The notes under the pieces were generated by a model. It saw nothing but the letters and a program-made list of their open reading frames with translations, was not told where the DNA came from and made no database searches. Of a stretch of DNA of 11,210 bases, positions 1 to 6,812 are shown one piece after another. The position numbers were made by a program, and so were the translations under genes. The stretch's first letter is position 1, and each line of letters begins with the position of its first letter. The DNA comes from Pseudomonadota bacterium (lineage in GTDB: Bacteria; Pseudomonadota; Gammaproteobacteria; Burkholderiales; Casimicrobiaceae): contig JAKPSO010000632.1 in the NCBI GenBank assembly GCA_029571495.1, positions 1 through 11,210 on the forward strand. The letters are read 5' to 3'.

Positions 1-303
1 CAAGACGGTGCGCTCGATTGGCGCGCGGATGTCGTTGCCACAGCCAAGCGCGCGCTGGGTGCAGGCGAAGCGCTCGACGGCGAAGGCGGGTACACCGTTT
101 ACGGCAAAATCGCGCCCGCCGACGAATCGGTCGTCACCGGCGCGCTGCCCCTCGGCCTCGCCCACGGCTGTACCTTGAAGCGCGACATCGCCGCGCACGA
201 AACGGTACGCTGGGAAGACGTGCAATTCGTCACTCAAAACGAAGTGCAACAACGCGCGATTGCGTTCCGGCGTGAGATGGAAGCGTTGGCGCGGACTTTG
301 TAA
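1..303 (+). CDS. Homoserine dehydrogenase-like protein with C-terminal SAF domain (3' end only)
   Basis: The reading frame is open from the first base of the window to a TAA at 301-303, giving the last 100 residues of a protein that begins outside. The visible part contains a stretch reading ATAKRALGAGEALDGEGGY, then LPLGLAHGCTLKRDIAAHE and VRWEDVQF. This arrangement is typical of the SAF domain that ends the COG4091-type predicted homoserine dehydrogenases, which pair an N-terminal NAD(P)-binding oxidoreductase domain with a SAF domain also seen in sialic acid synthases and the flagellar chaperone FlgA. The substrate of this subfamily is not settled; the name is by homology only. The catalytic part lies off the window, so activity cannot be judged. 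The gene ends 10 bp before a structured intergenic repeat. Assignment to the family is fairly firm from the SAF motifs; the precise reaction is unknown. Confidence 0.8.
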   Translation, partial: QDGALDWRADVVATAKRALGAGEALDGEGGYTVYGKIAPADESVVTGALPLGLAHGCTLKRDIAAHETVRWEDVQFVTQNEVQQRAIAFRREMEALARTL

Positions 304-313
304 GGTTCCTAAT

Positions 314-417
314 AGCTTTTTGCTCGTATCGCCTGTTCTGCGGTCACTACGAGCGAATATTTCATCTAGTCGACTTACGTGAAAATTTGGCCGCAACGGC
401 CGTCCTGCGGTCGCTAC
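314..417 (+). repeat. Structured intergenic repeat, copy 1
   Basis: Starting 10 bp after the stop of the SAF-domain gene, this stretch matches the region 4997-5085 in order and spacing. Both begin AGCTTTT (314-320), contain a hairpin with GGTC(A/G)CTA and GAGC in the right arm, run through an AT-rich stretch and reach TAGTCGACTT (367-376); the start-to-end distance is 63 bp in both. Here the stem is GCTCGTA (322-328) with TACGAGC (348-354). A further hairpin, GGCCG-CAA-CGGCC (389-401), follows. The 13-mer CTGCGGTCACTAC (338-350) recurs with one change at 405-417. The outer boundaries are my estimate. It may be a dispersed palindromic element or an RNA structure; no known family is recognised. 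Confidence 0.5.
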
Positions 418-507
418 ACGCACAAAGCCATAAGGCGCCTCTTCATTTGTCCGTCACGCGCGTTCAGCGCAGCAGACCCGACGCTCAACCACGTGCACCG
501 CCAACGA

Positions 508-532
508 AAAGGCCCGCATCGGGCGGGCCTTT
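508..532 (-). terminator. Intrinsic terminator, probably bidirectional
   Basis: A perfect 10-bp stem, AAAGGCCCGC (508-517) and GCGGGCCTTT (523-532), encloses a 5-base loop. On the minus strand the stem ends in a run of four T, and it lies 30 bp past the TAA of the DUF5648-like gene, so it most likely ends that transcript. On the plus strand it could also stop read-through from the SAF-domain gene. Confidence 0.85.
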
Positions 533-561
533 CGCGATTCGTCGAAGCGTCTTCGGCGTGG

Positions 562-2031
562 TTACGGTGTTGAGGAGTCGCTGCAGAACACAGCGCCCTC
601 GGCGACCCAGCCTTGCGCGGTCATCGCGTTGTAGTTGGCTAGCGTCGTCGTGTAGCGATGGTTACCGTCGTTCTGTGCGACACGATTGTTGAACGAGCGA
701 TAAACCTTTTTCGGCGCGAGGCCCGGGCAGGCACCGCCCACGGGTGCGTAGAGCGCAAAGTCGTAGCCTTCAAACTGGAACATCGGGTTGTTCAGCGCTG
801 TGATCGCGTTGCAATCTGCCGGTTGTCCGTAGAAGTGGGAGTTGGGGCCGCCCAGCGACGGTGGCAAATAGAAGCGGCAAATGGATACCGATCCTTGTGG
901 CGGCTCGACCGACGGGAAGGCCAAGAACGTCGCACCCGTTCGCTGATACACGGCCGGGAACTGGTCAAGCAGCGCCTGCTCATGCGGACGCCCGCTGATG
1001 AAGAAATGTTGCAACGACGGAACGTAATACTCAACAACTCGACGGAAGCCGGCTTCGGCATCGCCCGTGACGCGAATGCCGCTGGTGTTTCGCGCGGTGT
1101 CGAGCGTGCCGGACGTACCTTCGGTAGCGACGACACCTCCGCAGGTGCTCGTTGCCGTTGCGCGATATACGCCACTGTCTCCCGCAGTCACTTCATGGGT
1201 AAACGCAACCACGCCGCCCTTTTCAACAAAGGCACCACCGAAGTCCCACTCGATGATCTGGCCATTAGAGCTGCCGCCAAGGAAATTGATCGTTTTCGTT
1301 TGCGGCACACCGATGACGCTGCCGTTGTAGCCGCCGTGTCGCGCAGTCAAGCGAAGCGTGCGCGCACCACTGGTCACGGTTTCGTAGCGGAAGCTCACCT
1401 TGCGCAACGTTTCGCCTGGGTACGCATTGATGTAAACACCACGCGAGTAAAGGTCGCCGCCCGGCACGAAGCCGCAGTCGTAGAACGTTTGTGTGATGGC
1501 GCGGCCATATATTTCATAGCCGACACGATCACGACGAAACGCGCTGAGCGGTGCGTTTACGCCCTCCGTTTCGGCGACGTTGGCGCAGGGCAATGGCACC
1601 GCGACATCATAGAGAACGTTGCCAGGTCCCGTCGCGCTCATCGCAAAGGTCACGATGCTGCCCGGCGTAACGGGCATGTCGCCCATTTCGTACAACACGT
1701 CGACGCCAGCGGACGCGCTGGAGTTCAGCGTGGCGGTCGCGGTGTACGGTGCGCCAATGACAGGACCATCAAAGGTGCCCGCGCGTGCGGTGAGCGTAAT
1801 CGCGTAAACGCCGGGAACCGAGGCGTAATGCCGCAAGCGAACGGTGCGCAGACTTTGTCCGGCGTAGTTGGTGACATAAAACCCGCGAGAAATGTTGTCG
1901 CCCGCAACGCTAGTACCCGCGGAGAAACCACAGGAGGACAGCAGCGCTGCGTACGCGGCGCTACCGAAGCACGCCGTGAAGAAGAAGACGCTCACGGCAA
2001 GCGCGCGCGCGATTCGATGTGAAATGTTCAT
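562..2031 (-). CDS. Secreted protein with two repeated beta-rich domains and a C-terminal DUF5648-like domain
   Basis: The 489-residue product begins with a clear signal peptide (MNISHRIARALAVSVFFFTA, then an AYA-type cleavage site near residue 28), so export from the cytoplasm is expected. The ATG at 2031 is chosen because the signal peptide starts there; the frame stays open 28 codons further upstream without similar features. Residues about 30-157 and 182-306 are copies of one module: SRGFYVTNYAGQSLR against SRGVYINAYPGETLR, LTARAGTFDGPVIGAP against LTARHGGYNGSVIGVP, and a Cys near each end (34/149 and 186/297) that could form a disulphide within each copy. Residues about 333-484 resemble DUF5648, with VEYYVPSLQHFF, a central VYRSFNNR, NHRYTT and a closing GWVAEGAVFC. 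DUF5648 is found in many exported bacterial proteins and its function is unknown. The gene is transcribed alone, away from the S9 peptidase gene, and ends at a strong terminator. The domain call is fairly firm; the role is unknown. Confidence 0.8.
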   Translation of the reverse strand: MNISHRIARALAVSVFFFTACFGSAAYAALLSSCGFSAGTSVAGDNISRGFYVTNYAGQSLRTVRLRHYASVPGVYAITLTARAGTFDGPVIGAPYTATATLNSSASAGVDVLYEMGDMPVTPGSIVTFAMSATGPGNVLYDVAVPLPCANVAETEGVNAPLSAFRRDRVGYEIYGRAITQTFYDCGFVPGGDLYSRGVYINAYPGETLRKVSFRYETVTSGARTLRLTARHGGYNGSVIGVPQTKTINFLGGSSNGQIIEWDFGGAFVEKGGVVAFTHEVTAGDSGVYRATATSTCGGVVATEGTSGTLDTARNTSGIRVTGDAEAGFRRVVEYYVPSLQHFFISGRPHEQALLDQFPAVYQRTGATFLAFPSVEPPQGSVSICRFYLPPSLGGPNSHFYGQPADCNAITALNNPMFQFEGYDFALYAPVGGACPGLAPKKVYRSFNNRVAQNDGNHRYTTTLANYNAMTAQGWVAEGAVFCSDSSTP

Positions 2032-2151
2032 GTTGGATTCCGAGAAAAAAGCGGTTCGTATCCAGACAGACGGAAAGGGGCGTGGCGTTACGACACAGCC
2101 TTGGACAAACGGCACGGAGAAAGCGCGGCGTACGAAGCGCCAAGGCTACAC

Positions 2152-2194
2152 TCCAAAATTCGTTGGACGCAGCGTCCAACGCGCCTTGTTGGAG
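2152..2194 (+). promoter_or_regulatory. Palindrome and alternating complementary segments before the S9 peptidase start
   Basis: In the 167-bp gap between two divergent genes, CGTTGGACGC (2161-2170) and GCGTCCAACG (2172-2181) form a perfect inverted repeat around one base. Four complementary segments alternate here: TCCAA (2152-2156), GTTGGA (2162-2167), TCCAAC (2175-2180) and GTTGGA (2188-2193). The last overlaps the GGAG ribosome binding site (2191-2194) of the peptidase gene. Segment 3 can therefore pair either with segment 2, leaving the ribosome site free, or with segment 4, covering it. The palindrome could equally be an operator for a dimeric regulator. The transcription start is unknown, so either reading is an inference. 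Confidence 0.4.
2191..2194 (+). promoter_or_regulatory. Ribosome binding site of the S9 peptidase gene
   Basis: GGAG lies 4 bases before the ATG at 2199 and 13 bases before the next ATG at 2208. The signal peptide fits either start. I choose 2199 because the distance is nearer the usual range, although it is on the short side. Confidence 0.5.
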
Positions 2195-2198
2195 TTCC

Positions 2199-4199
2199 AT
2201 GTCAACGATGTACACCGTTATCCGTCACGTTTTGAAGTGCGTTATCGCCGCAACAGCCGCATTCGCAGCGAACATTGCACTGGCACAGAGTTCGGCCGCC
2301 GTACCCAACTACAAAACAGCGGCAGATATTCCTGTCAGTGAGTTTTTTCGCTTGCCGAGTTTTTCGCAGATGGCGATGTCGCCCGACGGTAAGAAACTCG
2401 CGGCGCTGGCACCTCTTAAGGGGCGCGAAAATCTCGTTGTCATCGATCTAGAAACGCGCAAATCTACCGCAACCACCGCGTTCACTACGGTCGACGTGAA
2501 CTGGTTCACGTGGGTAGACAATTCACGTCTTATCTTTCGTGCATCGAACCGCCAGCTTGAAACGGGCGTCTGGCGTCGAGGCGCAATGATTGCCATAGAC
2601 GTTGACGGGCAGAACTCACGCAACCTTGCGTCTGACATTCGTGGCGGCTTCGACATTCTCGCGAGGACCCGCGACGGCAGCGGTGATCTGATCGTGTCCA
2701 CTAATTTGCGAGACATTGATTCCGACGATGTGTATCGATTCAACACTCGCACAGGACGGTCCAAACTTTTGACGTTCGATAGCCCGGGCCGAGTGATCGA
2801 CTGGGTGCTCGATCAAACATTGGAACCCCGGGTCGCGCTGAGACTAGAGCCTCGCGAATCGGCCAATAAGCCGCGTCGCCGCACGCTGTGGCATCGAAAA
2901 GCAGCCAACGATTCCTGGCAACAGATTGGCGAGTCGACGAGTGACCTAGACCGCATCTCTCCGCTCGCGTTTGATGAAGATAATCAAACGCTGTTCGTTA
3001 GTAGCCGCAATCAGGGTGATCGTAGTGCTGTTTATCGCTACGACATCGCAAACAAAAGACTCGGAGAAGCGGTCGCGCAGCACCCGTGGATCGATCTGAG
3101 CGGCGGTCTTGTGACGCATCCAAGCACCGGCAAAGTTCTCGGCATTCGCCATAGCGCAGAAACGCCCAGTACGAGTTGGTTTGATGAACGTTACTCCGCA
3201 ATTCAAGCGGGGCTCGACAAAGCCTTGCCGAGTACAGTCAATAGAATCACGCCCGGCGACGATAGCGCACGCTACCTACTCGTGTTCGCACAATCTGCGA
3301 CGGACGCGGGCACGTATTACATTTTCGACACCCAGAAGCGAGCACTGGACCGTGTCGCCGCAACGCGCGAGTGGCTGCCTCCAGCGTTGATGTCCGAGCG
3401 ACGCTTTGTGATGTACAAAGCCCGAGGTGGTCTCAATATTCCTGCGTGGCTTACTTTACCGCGCGGAGTCGAAGCGAAGAATCTTCCAATGATTGTGCAC
3501 ATTCACGGTGGTCCGTGGGTGCGGAGTTATCACGGCGTGCAATGGGGACGCTGGCCAGACGCGCAGTTCTTTGCCTCGCGCGGATACGCAGTGCTTGAGC
3601 CTGAGCCGCGCGGATCGGTTGGATTCGGTGCCAAACACTATCAATCCAGCTTCAAACAATGGGGTCTCTCCATGCAGGATGACATCACGGATGGCGCACT
3701 GCATCTGGTGAGTGAAGGTATTGTTGACAAGTCGCGCATGTGTCTCTTTGGCGGCAGTTACGGTGGCTACGCCACGCTGCAAGGCCTCGTGCGAGACCCT
3801 GATTTGTGGAAGTGCGGACACGCCTATGTCGCAGTCACAGATATTGAACTAAAGCAAAATGTGACGTGGTCCGATACCGCACGTTTTAGCGATTACTACG
3901 AGACCGATTTCAAACGCTGGATAGGCGATATTTCGACCGATCGTGAGCGTTTCGACGCTACGTCACCTGCGAAAAATGCGGCGAAAATCAAGGCAGCGGT
4001 AATGCTGACCATGGGTGGACAAGATCAACGCGTTCCCCTCATTCACGGCACAACCATGCGCGATGCGATGGAAAAGGTGGGAAAGCCCATCGATTACAAA
4101 GTTTATGTCGACGAAGCGCACGGCTTCAACGGAAACGAAAACGTCATCGACTTCTACACGCGTACGGAGGCGTTTTTCGCTAAACACTTGAAGCAATAG
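2199..4199 (+). CDS. Exported S9-family (prolyl oligopeptidase-type) serine peptidase
   Basis: The 666-residue product starts with a signal peptide (residues 1-29, ending in an ALA-Q site), so it probably acts in the periplasm or outside. Residues from about 45 to 400 look like the beta-propeller of the S9 family; MSPDGKKLAAL and LVVIDLETRK are typical propeller repeats. The C-terminal alpha/beta hydrolase domain has an oxyanion-region motif (IVHIHGGPW) and the full catalytic triad: Ser520 in GGSYGG, Asp609 in GGQDQRVP and His641 in DEAHGF. Length and order match exported S9 peptidases that release amino acids, dipeptides or acylated residues from short peptides; the exact specificity cannot be read from sequence. 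The frame is open 60 codons further upstream, but that part is basic and unstructured and comes before the signal peptide. A lipoprotein gene follows after 39 bp and may be co-transcribed. Confidence 0.9.
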   Translation: MSTMYTVIRHVLKCVIAATAAFAANIALAQSSAAVPNYKTAADIPVSEFFRLPSFSQMAMSPDGKKLAALAPLKGRENLVVIDLETRKSTATTAFTTVDVNWFTWVDNSRLIFRASNRQLETGVWRRGAMIAIDVDGQNSRNLASDIRGGFDILARTRDGSGDLIVSTNLRDIDSDDVYRFNTRTGRSKLLTFDSPGRVIDWVLDQTLEPRVALRLEPRESANKPRRRTLWHRKAANDSWQQIGESTSDLDRISPLAFDEDNQTLFVSSRNQGDRSAVYRYDIANKRLGEAVAQHPWIDLSGGLVTHPSTGKVLGIRHSAETPSTSWFDERYSAIQAGLDKALPSTVNRITPGDDSARYLLVFAQSATDAGTYYIFDTQKRALDRVAATREWLPPALMSERRFVMYKARGGLNIPAWLTLPRGVEAKNLPMIVHIHGGPWVRSYHGVQWGRWPDAQFFASRGYAVLEPEPRGSVGFGAKHYQSSFKQWGLSMQDDITDGALHLVSEGIVDKSRMCLFGGSYGGYATLQGLVRDPDLWKCGHAYVAVTDIELKQNVTWSDTARFSDYYETDFKRWIGDISTDRERFDATSPAKNAAKIKAAVMLTMGGQDQRVPLIHGTTMRDAMEKVGKPIDYKVYVDEAHGFNGNENVIDFYTRTEAFFAKHLKQ

Positions 4200-4227
4200 G
4201 TGATAGTCCCAGTTGAGACCACTCTTC

Positions 4228-4231
4228 GGAG
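4228..4231 (+). promoter_or_regulatory. Ribosome binding site supporting a TTG start
   Basis: GGAG lies 7 bases before the TTG at 4239, a good distance, while the in-frame ATG at 4266 has no purine-rich site before it. The ATG at 4232 overlaps this site and belongs to another, short frame. This favours the TTG as the start of the lipoprotein gene. Confidence 0.55.
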
Positions 4232-4238
4232 ATGAACT

Positions 4239-4958
4239 TTGAACTGCCAACGTTTCTCAGCGCACATGCTCACGCGCTTCTGCCGCGGCATCGCGCTTGC
4301 GGTGTTCGCGGCCTTTGTCGTCGGTACGTCCGGTTGCGCTGGCACAGTGGTCGTCGAATATTCGCTCGACGCCAAAATGGGGCGCACGACGGAAAACGGC
4401 GTTGTGCAACACACAACCGCTGATCAGTTTTCGACGCAAGCGTTGCCGCGGGGCATTTTGGTGGCATTTCCTGCGGTGGACTACAAGAGCGATGCGTTCG
4501 CGTGGAGCATTAGTGCGAGCTCGCTGGGGCTGGGCGGCGCGGTGGAAAACTTCGCGTCTACACCGCTGTGTTTTCGCCTCGATCAAGCAACGATTGCGTC
4601 AAATTTTCAAACGCACGAAATACCGCTGCGTGTCGCGACAGTGTTTCACATGATCTACGGAACACCGAATCGCATCGGGTCGAACAACCCATCGCAGCGC
4701 AAAATATTTGTGCCGCAGCCGATTTGCTTCCTGTCGAAAACACACGCCAATTTTTCGTTTTGGCCGGACCTGTCGGAACTGTTCCCGAGCGAAAAAATGT
4801 TTAACGTGCGTTGGCCCGAAGGCGAACCAAACCTCACCGAACGCGGCATCGGCAATTGGATCAAGCTCACGCTGCCCATCGAGTACGAAGGCAAACGGGA
4901 AAGGCTGGAACTTACGCTCACCGCGAGGGACAGCAAGGCGCGGCTCTCGTACTACTGA
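4239..4958 (+). CDS. Probable lipoprotein of unknown function
   Basis: The 239-residue product has a basic start, a hydrophobic segment (GIALAVFAAFVV) and then GTSGC, with Cys33 as the likely lipid-attachment site. The residue three before the Cys is Thr, not the usual Leu, Val or Ile, so lipidation is probable but not certain. The start is taken as TTG because of the ribosome binding site 7 bases upstream; an ATG at 4266 would give a shorter signal peptide (MLTRFCRGIALAV) that is also plausible. The rest is a soluble domain of mixed strand-like segments, with two further Cys residues (CFRLDQA and PICFLS) and a closing region rich in alternating hydrophobic residues (IKLTLPIEYEG, RLELTLTARD). 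I do not recognise a family. It sits 39 bp behind the S9 peptidase gene on the same strand, which suggests shared transcription and work in the same envelope compartment. Confidence 0.7.
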   Translation: MNCQRFSAHMLTRFCRGIALAVFAAFVVGTSGCAGTVVVEYSLDAKMGRTTENGVVQHTTADQFSTQALPRGILVAFPAVDYKSDAFAWSISASSLGLGGAVENFASTPLCFRLDQATIASNFQTHEIPLRVATVFHMIYGTPNRIGSNNPSQRKIFVPQPICFLSKTHANFSFWPDLSELFPSEKMFNVRWPEGEPNLTERGIGNWIKLTLPIEYEGKRERLELTLTARDSKARLSYY

Positions 4959-4967
4959 AGCCGCACG

Positions 4968-4984
4968 CGTCAGCAATTCTGACG
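4968..4984 (+). other. Small hairpin after the lipoprotein gene
   Basis: CGTCAG and CTGACG form a perfect 6-bp stem around a 5-base loop, 9 bases after the stop codon. No T-run follows, so it is not a standard intrinsic terminator. It may protect the 3' end of the transcript or be chance. Confidence 0.25.
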
Positions 4985-4996
4985 AATTGGTTGTAC

Positions 4997-5085
4997 AGCT
5001 TTTCGGTTCTAGCGACCTACCAGTGGTCGCTAGAGCTAATTTATTGCGTTAGTCGACTTCGACAAGAATGGTTCTGTAGCGACCA
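4997..5085 (+). repeat. Structured intergenic repeat, copy 2
   Basis: This stretch matches 314-417 in order and spacing: AGCTTTT (4997-5003), a hairpin, an AT-rich stretch, and TAGTCGACTT (5050-5059). The hairpin is stronger here: TCTAGCGACC (5008-5017) with GGTCGCTAGA (5025-5034), and the stem can be extended outward by G-C and wobble pairs. Relative to copy 1 one pair is missing from both arms, so the fold is kept although the sequence has changed. TAGCGACC recurs at 5077-5084, after GGTTCTG, giving a second possible partner for GGTCGCTA. A small hairpin, ATGGT with ACCAT, spans about 5068-5086. The hairpin may also end transcripts of the S9 peptidase and lipoprotein genes, although the following T-content is poor. 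Confidence 0.5.
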
Positions 5086-5206
5086 TCTGGCGCCCGATGA
5101 GCGGCTAGAGGCATAGTGGCCAGTGGGAGGTGCTGAATCAGCCGCGCTTTCGCAAATTGGGCGTTGCTTGGCGCGGTCATCGCCGCGTCTACGTGAGCCG
5201 AGAGCG

Positions 5207-6772
5207 TCAGTCACTCCGCACGCTCGCATCGCTGAGATGCCTGCGCTGCCGCGCGGGCGTCGCCTTGCGCGCGCCAGCATTGGCCGCGTCGTCGGAGGCC
5301 GTGAAACCACGCGTCATAAACGATAGGCGGCCTTTGCTGCCGCTGCGCTGGTAGTCCGCAAGGATCGCGGCTTGCGCAGTTTCCGTCGCGACGTTGCCGC
5401 CGCTGATGAGCCAGCGATAGACCAGATCAAACAAGCGCTCAAGCGCGATTTGGTGCGTCGCACCGGTTTCTGCGTATAGCCAATCGGCGAGCGCAAGAAA
5501 GCGCGCGAACGCACTGGTCGGTGCTTCGTCGAGCACCAATGGCAGCGCTTGTGTGAACCGTCCCGAGTTACCGATCAAATCCCAAAACCGTGCGAAGCGA
5601 CTGATGCGTTGCACGTCGGCGAACGAGAGCTCGCTGTTCGAGAGAATGTTGTACGGCGGCTCTGGGTTGTAGCGCATCGCGAACGCATCCGTGTGGCGAA
5701 TAATCGGCGTCCCGCGAAGGCGCTTCAATACACCCACTTGGATTTCATGTGGCCCCAGTCGCGCTAGCGTGTCGAAGCCCTGCCCGAAACTCTCGAACGT
5801 TTCCGACGGCAGCCCCGCGATCAAATCAACGTGCATATGTGCATGCGAGTTTTCGTGCAGCCAGCGGATGTTTTCTTTCGCCTTGTCGTTGTTTTGTTTG
5901 CGCGAAATGTGGCCCTGCACTTCGGGGTTCCACGTCTGAATGCCGATCTCGAATTGCAGCGTACCCGCGGGAAATTTCGCGATGGTGTCTTTGAGCTTCT
6001 CGGGCAAATGATCGGGCACCAATTCGAAATGCGCGAAGCACGGATCGTCGGGATGCGCGTTTATGCGTTCAAGAAAAAAATCAAGGATCGCGAGCGAGGT
6101 TTTCACGTTTAAGTTAAACGTGCGATCAACAAACTTGAAAGTGCGCGCACCACGGTCATAGAGCTTCGCCATCTCCGCGAGAAAGCGCGCCGTGTCGAAC
6201 GGTTCCGCCGTCTTGTCGAGCGCCGACAAACAGAACTCGCACTTGAACGGACAGCCGCGCGAAGCTTCCACGTATAGGTGCCGCCGTGCAATATCCTCGT
6301 CGGTGTAATGCGCGTACGGCAGCGCAATATCGTCAAGCTCGAAGGCTTCGCCGACGTGAACTTTCATGAGCGGCTTCGGGCCATGCAACAGCGCTCGCGC
6401 GAGCTTGTTAAACGTCACATCGCCCTGCCCAGTCACCACGTAATCGGCCAGCTGATAAACGCGCTGCTCGGTGGTCTCATAACTCACTTCCGGCCCGCCG
6501 ATCACGACCTTAATCTGCGGCGCGACCGCCTTGAGCATCGCGACGAGCTTGGTCGTCTCTTCGACGTTCCAAATGTAGACGCCGAAGCCAATCACCTTTG
6601 CGTCAAGCGCGAGCAATTGCTCGACCAGCACTTCAGTTTTGCTGCCGATCACAAACTCGACGATCTTCGTTTCGGCGCGAATGTCTTCGTCGAGATTCGC
6701 GAAAAGATAACGAAGCCCGAGCGATGCGTGGGCGTAGCGGGCGTTAAGTGTGGAGAGGACAAGGGCGGGCAT
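5207..6772 (-). CDS. B12-binding-domain radical SAM protein (DUF4080 type)
   Basis: The 521-residue product has three parts. Residues about 1-135 form a cobalamin-binding-like domain, opening with STLNARYAHASLGLRYL and containing VIGFGVYIWN and VVIGGPEV; the classical DxHxxG cobalamin loop is not obvious. Residues about 165-370 form a radical SAM domain with the iron-sulphur cluster motif SRGCPFKCEFC (Cys174, Cys178, Cys181), which would bind the cluster that cleaves S-adenosylmethionine. The C-terminal part (YNILSNSELSFADV, then NSGRF) matches DUF4080, which follows this enzyme type. The substrate is unknown; related proteins are often annotated only as COG1032 radical SAM enzymes. The ATG at 6772 is kept because the conserved N-terminus begins there. 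It is the last gene of the minus-strand run, 40 bp after the HEAT-like gene, and has no evident terminator. The family call is strong. Confidence 0.9.
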   Translation of the reverse strand: MPALVLSTLNARYAHASLGLRYLFANLDEDIRAETKIVEFVIGSKTEVLVEQLLALDAKVIGFGVYIWNVEETTKLVAMLKAVAPQIKVVIGGPEVSYETTEQRVYQLADYVVTGQGDVTFNKLARALLHGPKPLMKVHVGEAFELDDIALPYAHYTDEDIARRHLYVEASRGCPFKCEFCLSALDKTAEPFDTARFLAEMAKLYDRGARTFKFVDRTFNLNVKTSLAILDFFLERINAHPDDPCFAHFELVPDHLPEKLKDTIAKFPAGTLQFEIGIQTWNPEVQGHISRKQNNDKAKENIRWLHENSHAHMHVDLIAGLPSETFESFGQGFDTLARLGPHEIQVGVLKRLRGTPIIRHTDAFAMRYNPEPPYNILSNSELSFADVQRISRFARFWDLIGNSGRFTQALPLVLDEAPTSAFARFLALADWLYAETGATHQIALERLFDLVYRWLISGGNVATETAQAAILADYQRSGSKGRLSFMTRGFTASDDAANAGARKATPARQRRHLSDASVRSD

Positions 6773-6812
6773 GGCCGCAATTATCCGCGACTCGTGCGCT
6801 GCTCGATTGCGG

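Noticed and set aside
658..2022. A 454-codon open frame on the plus strand, opposite the DUF5648-like gene
   Set aside because: Its product is rich in Arg, Ala and His with no domain motifs, and the opposite strand encodes a protein with a signal peptide, repeated modules and a known domain. It is a shadow of biased codon use.
2019..2198. A 60-codon N-terminal extension of the S9 peptidase frame
   Set aside because: It precedes the signal peptide, is basic and unstructured, and overlaps the start of the divergent gene. The ribosome binding site supports 2199.
4232..4423. A short frame starting at the ATG at 4232, near the lipoprotein start
   Set aside because: This ATG overlaps the ribosome binding site of the TTG-started frame, and the product is short and Arg-rich, without the signal peptide and Cys seen in the other frame.
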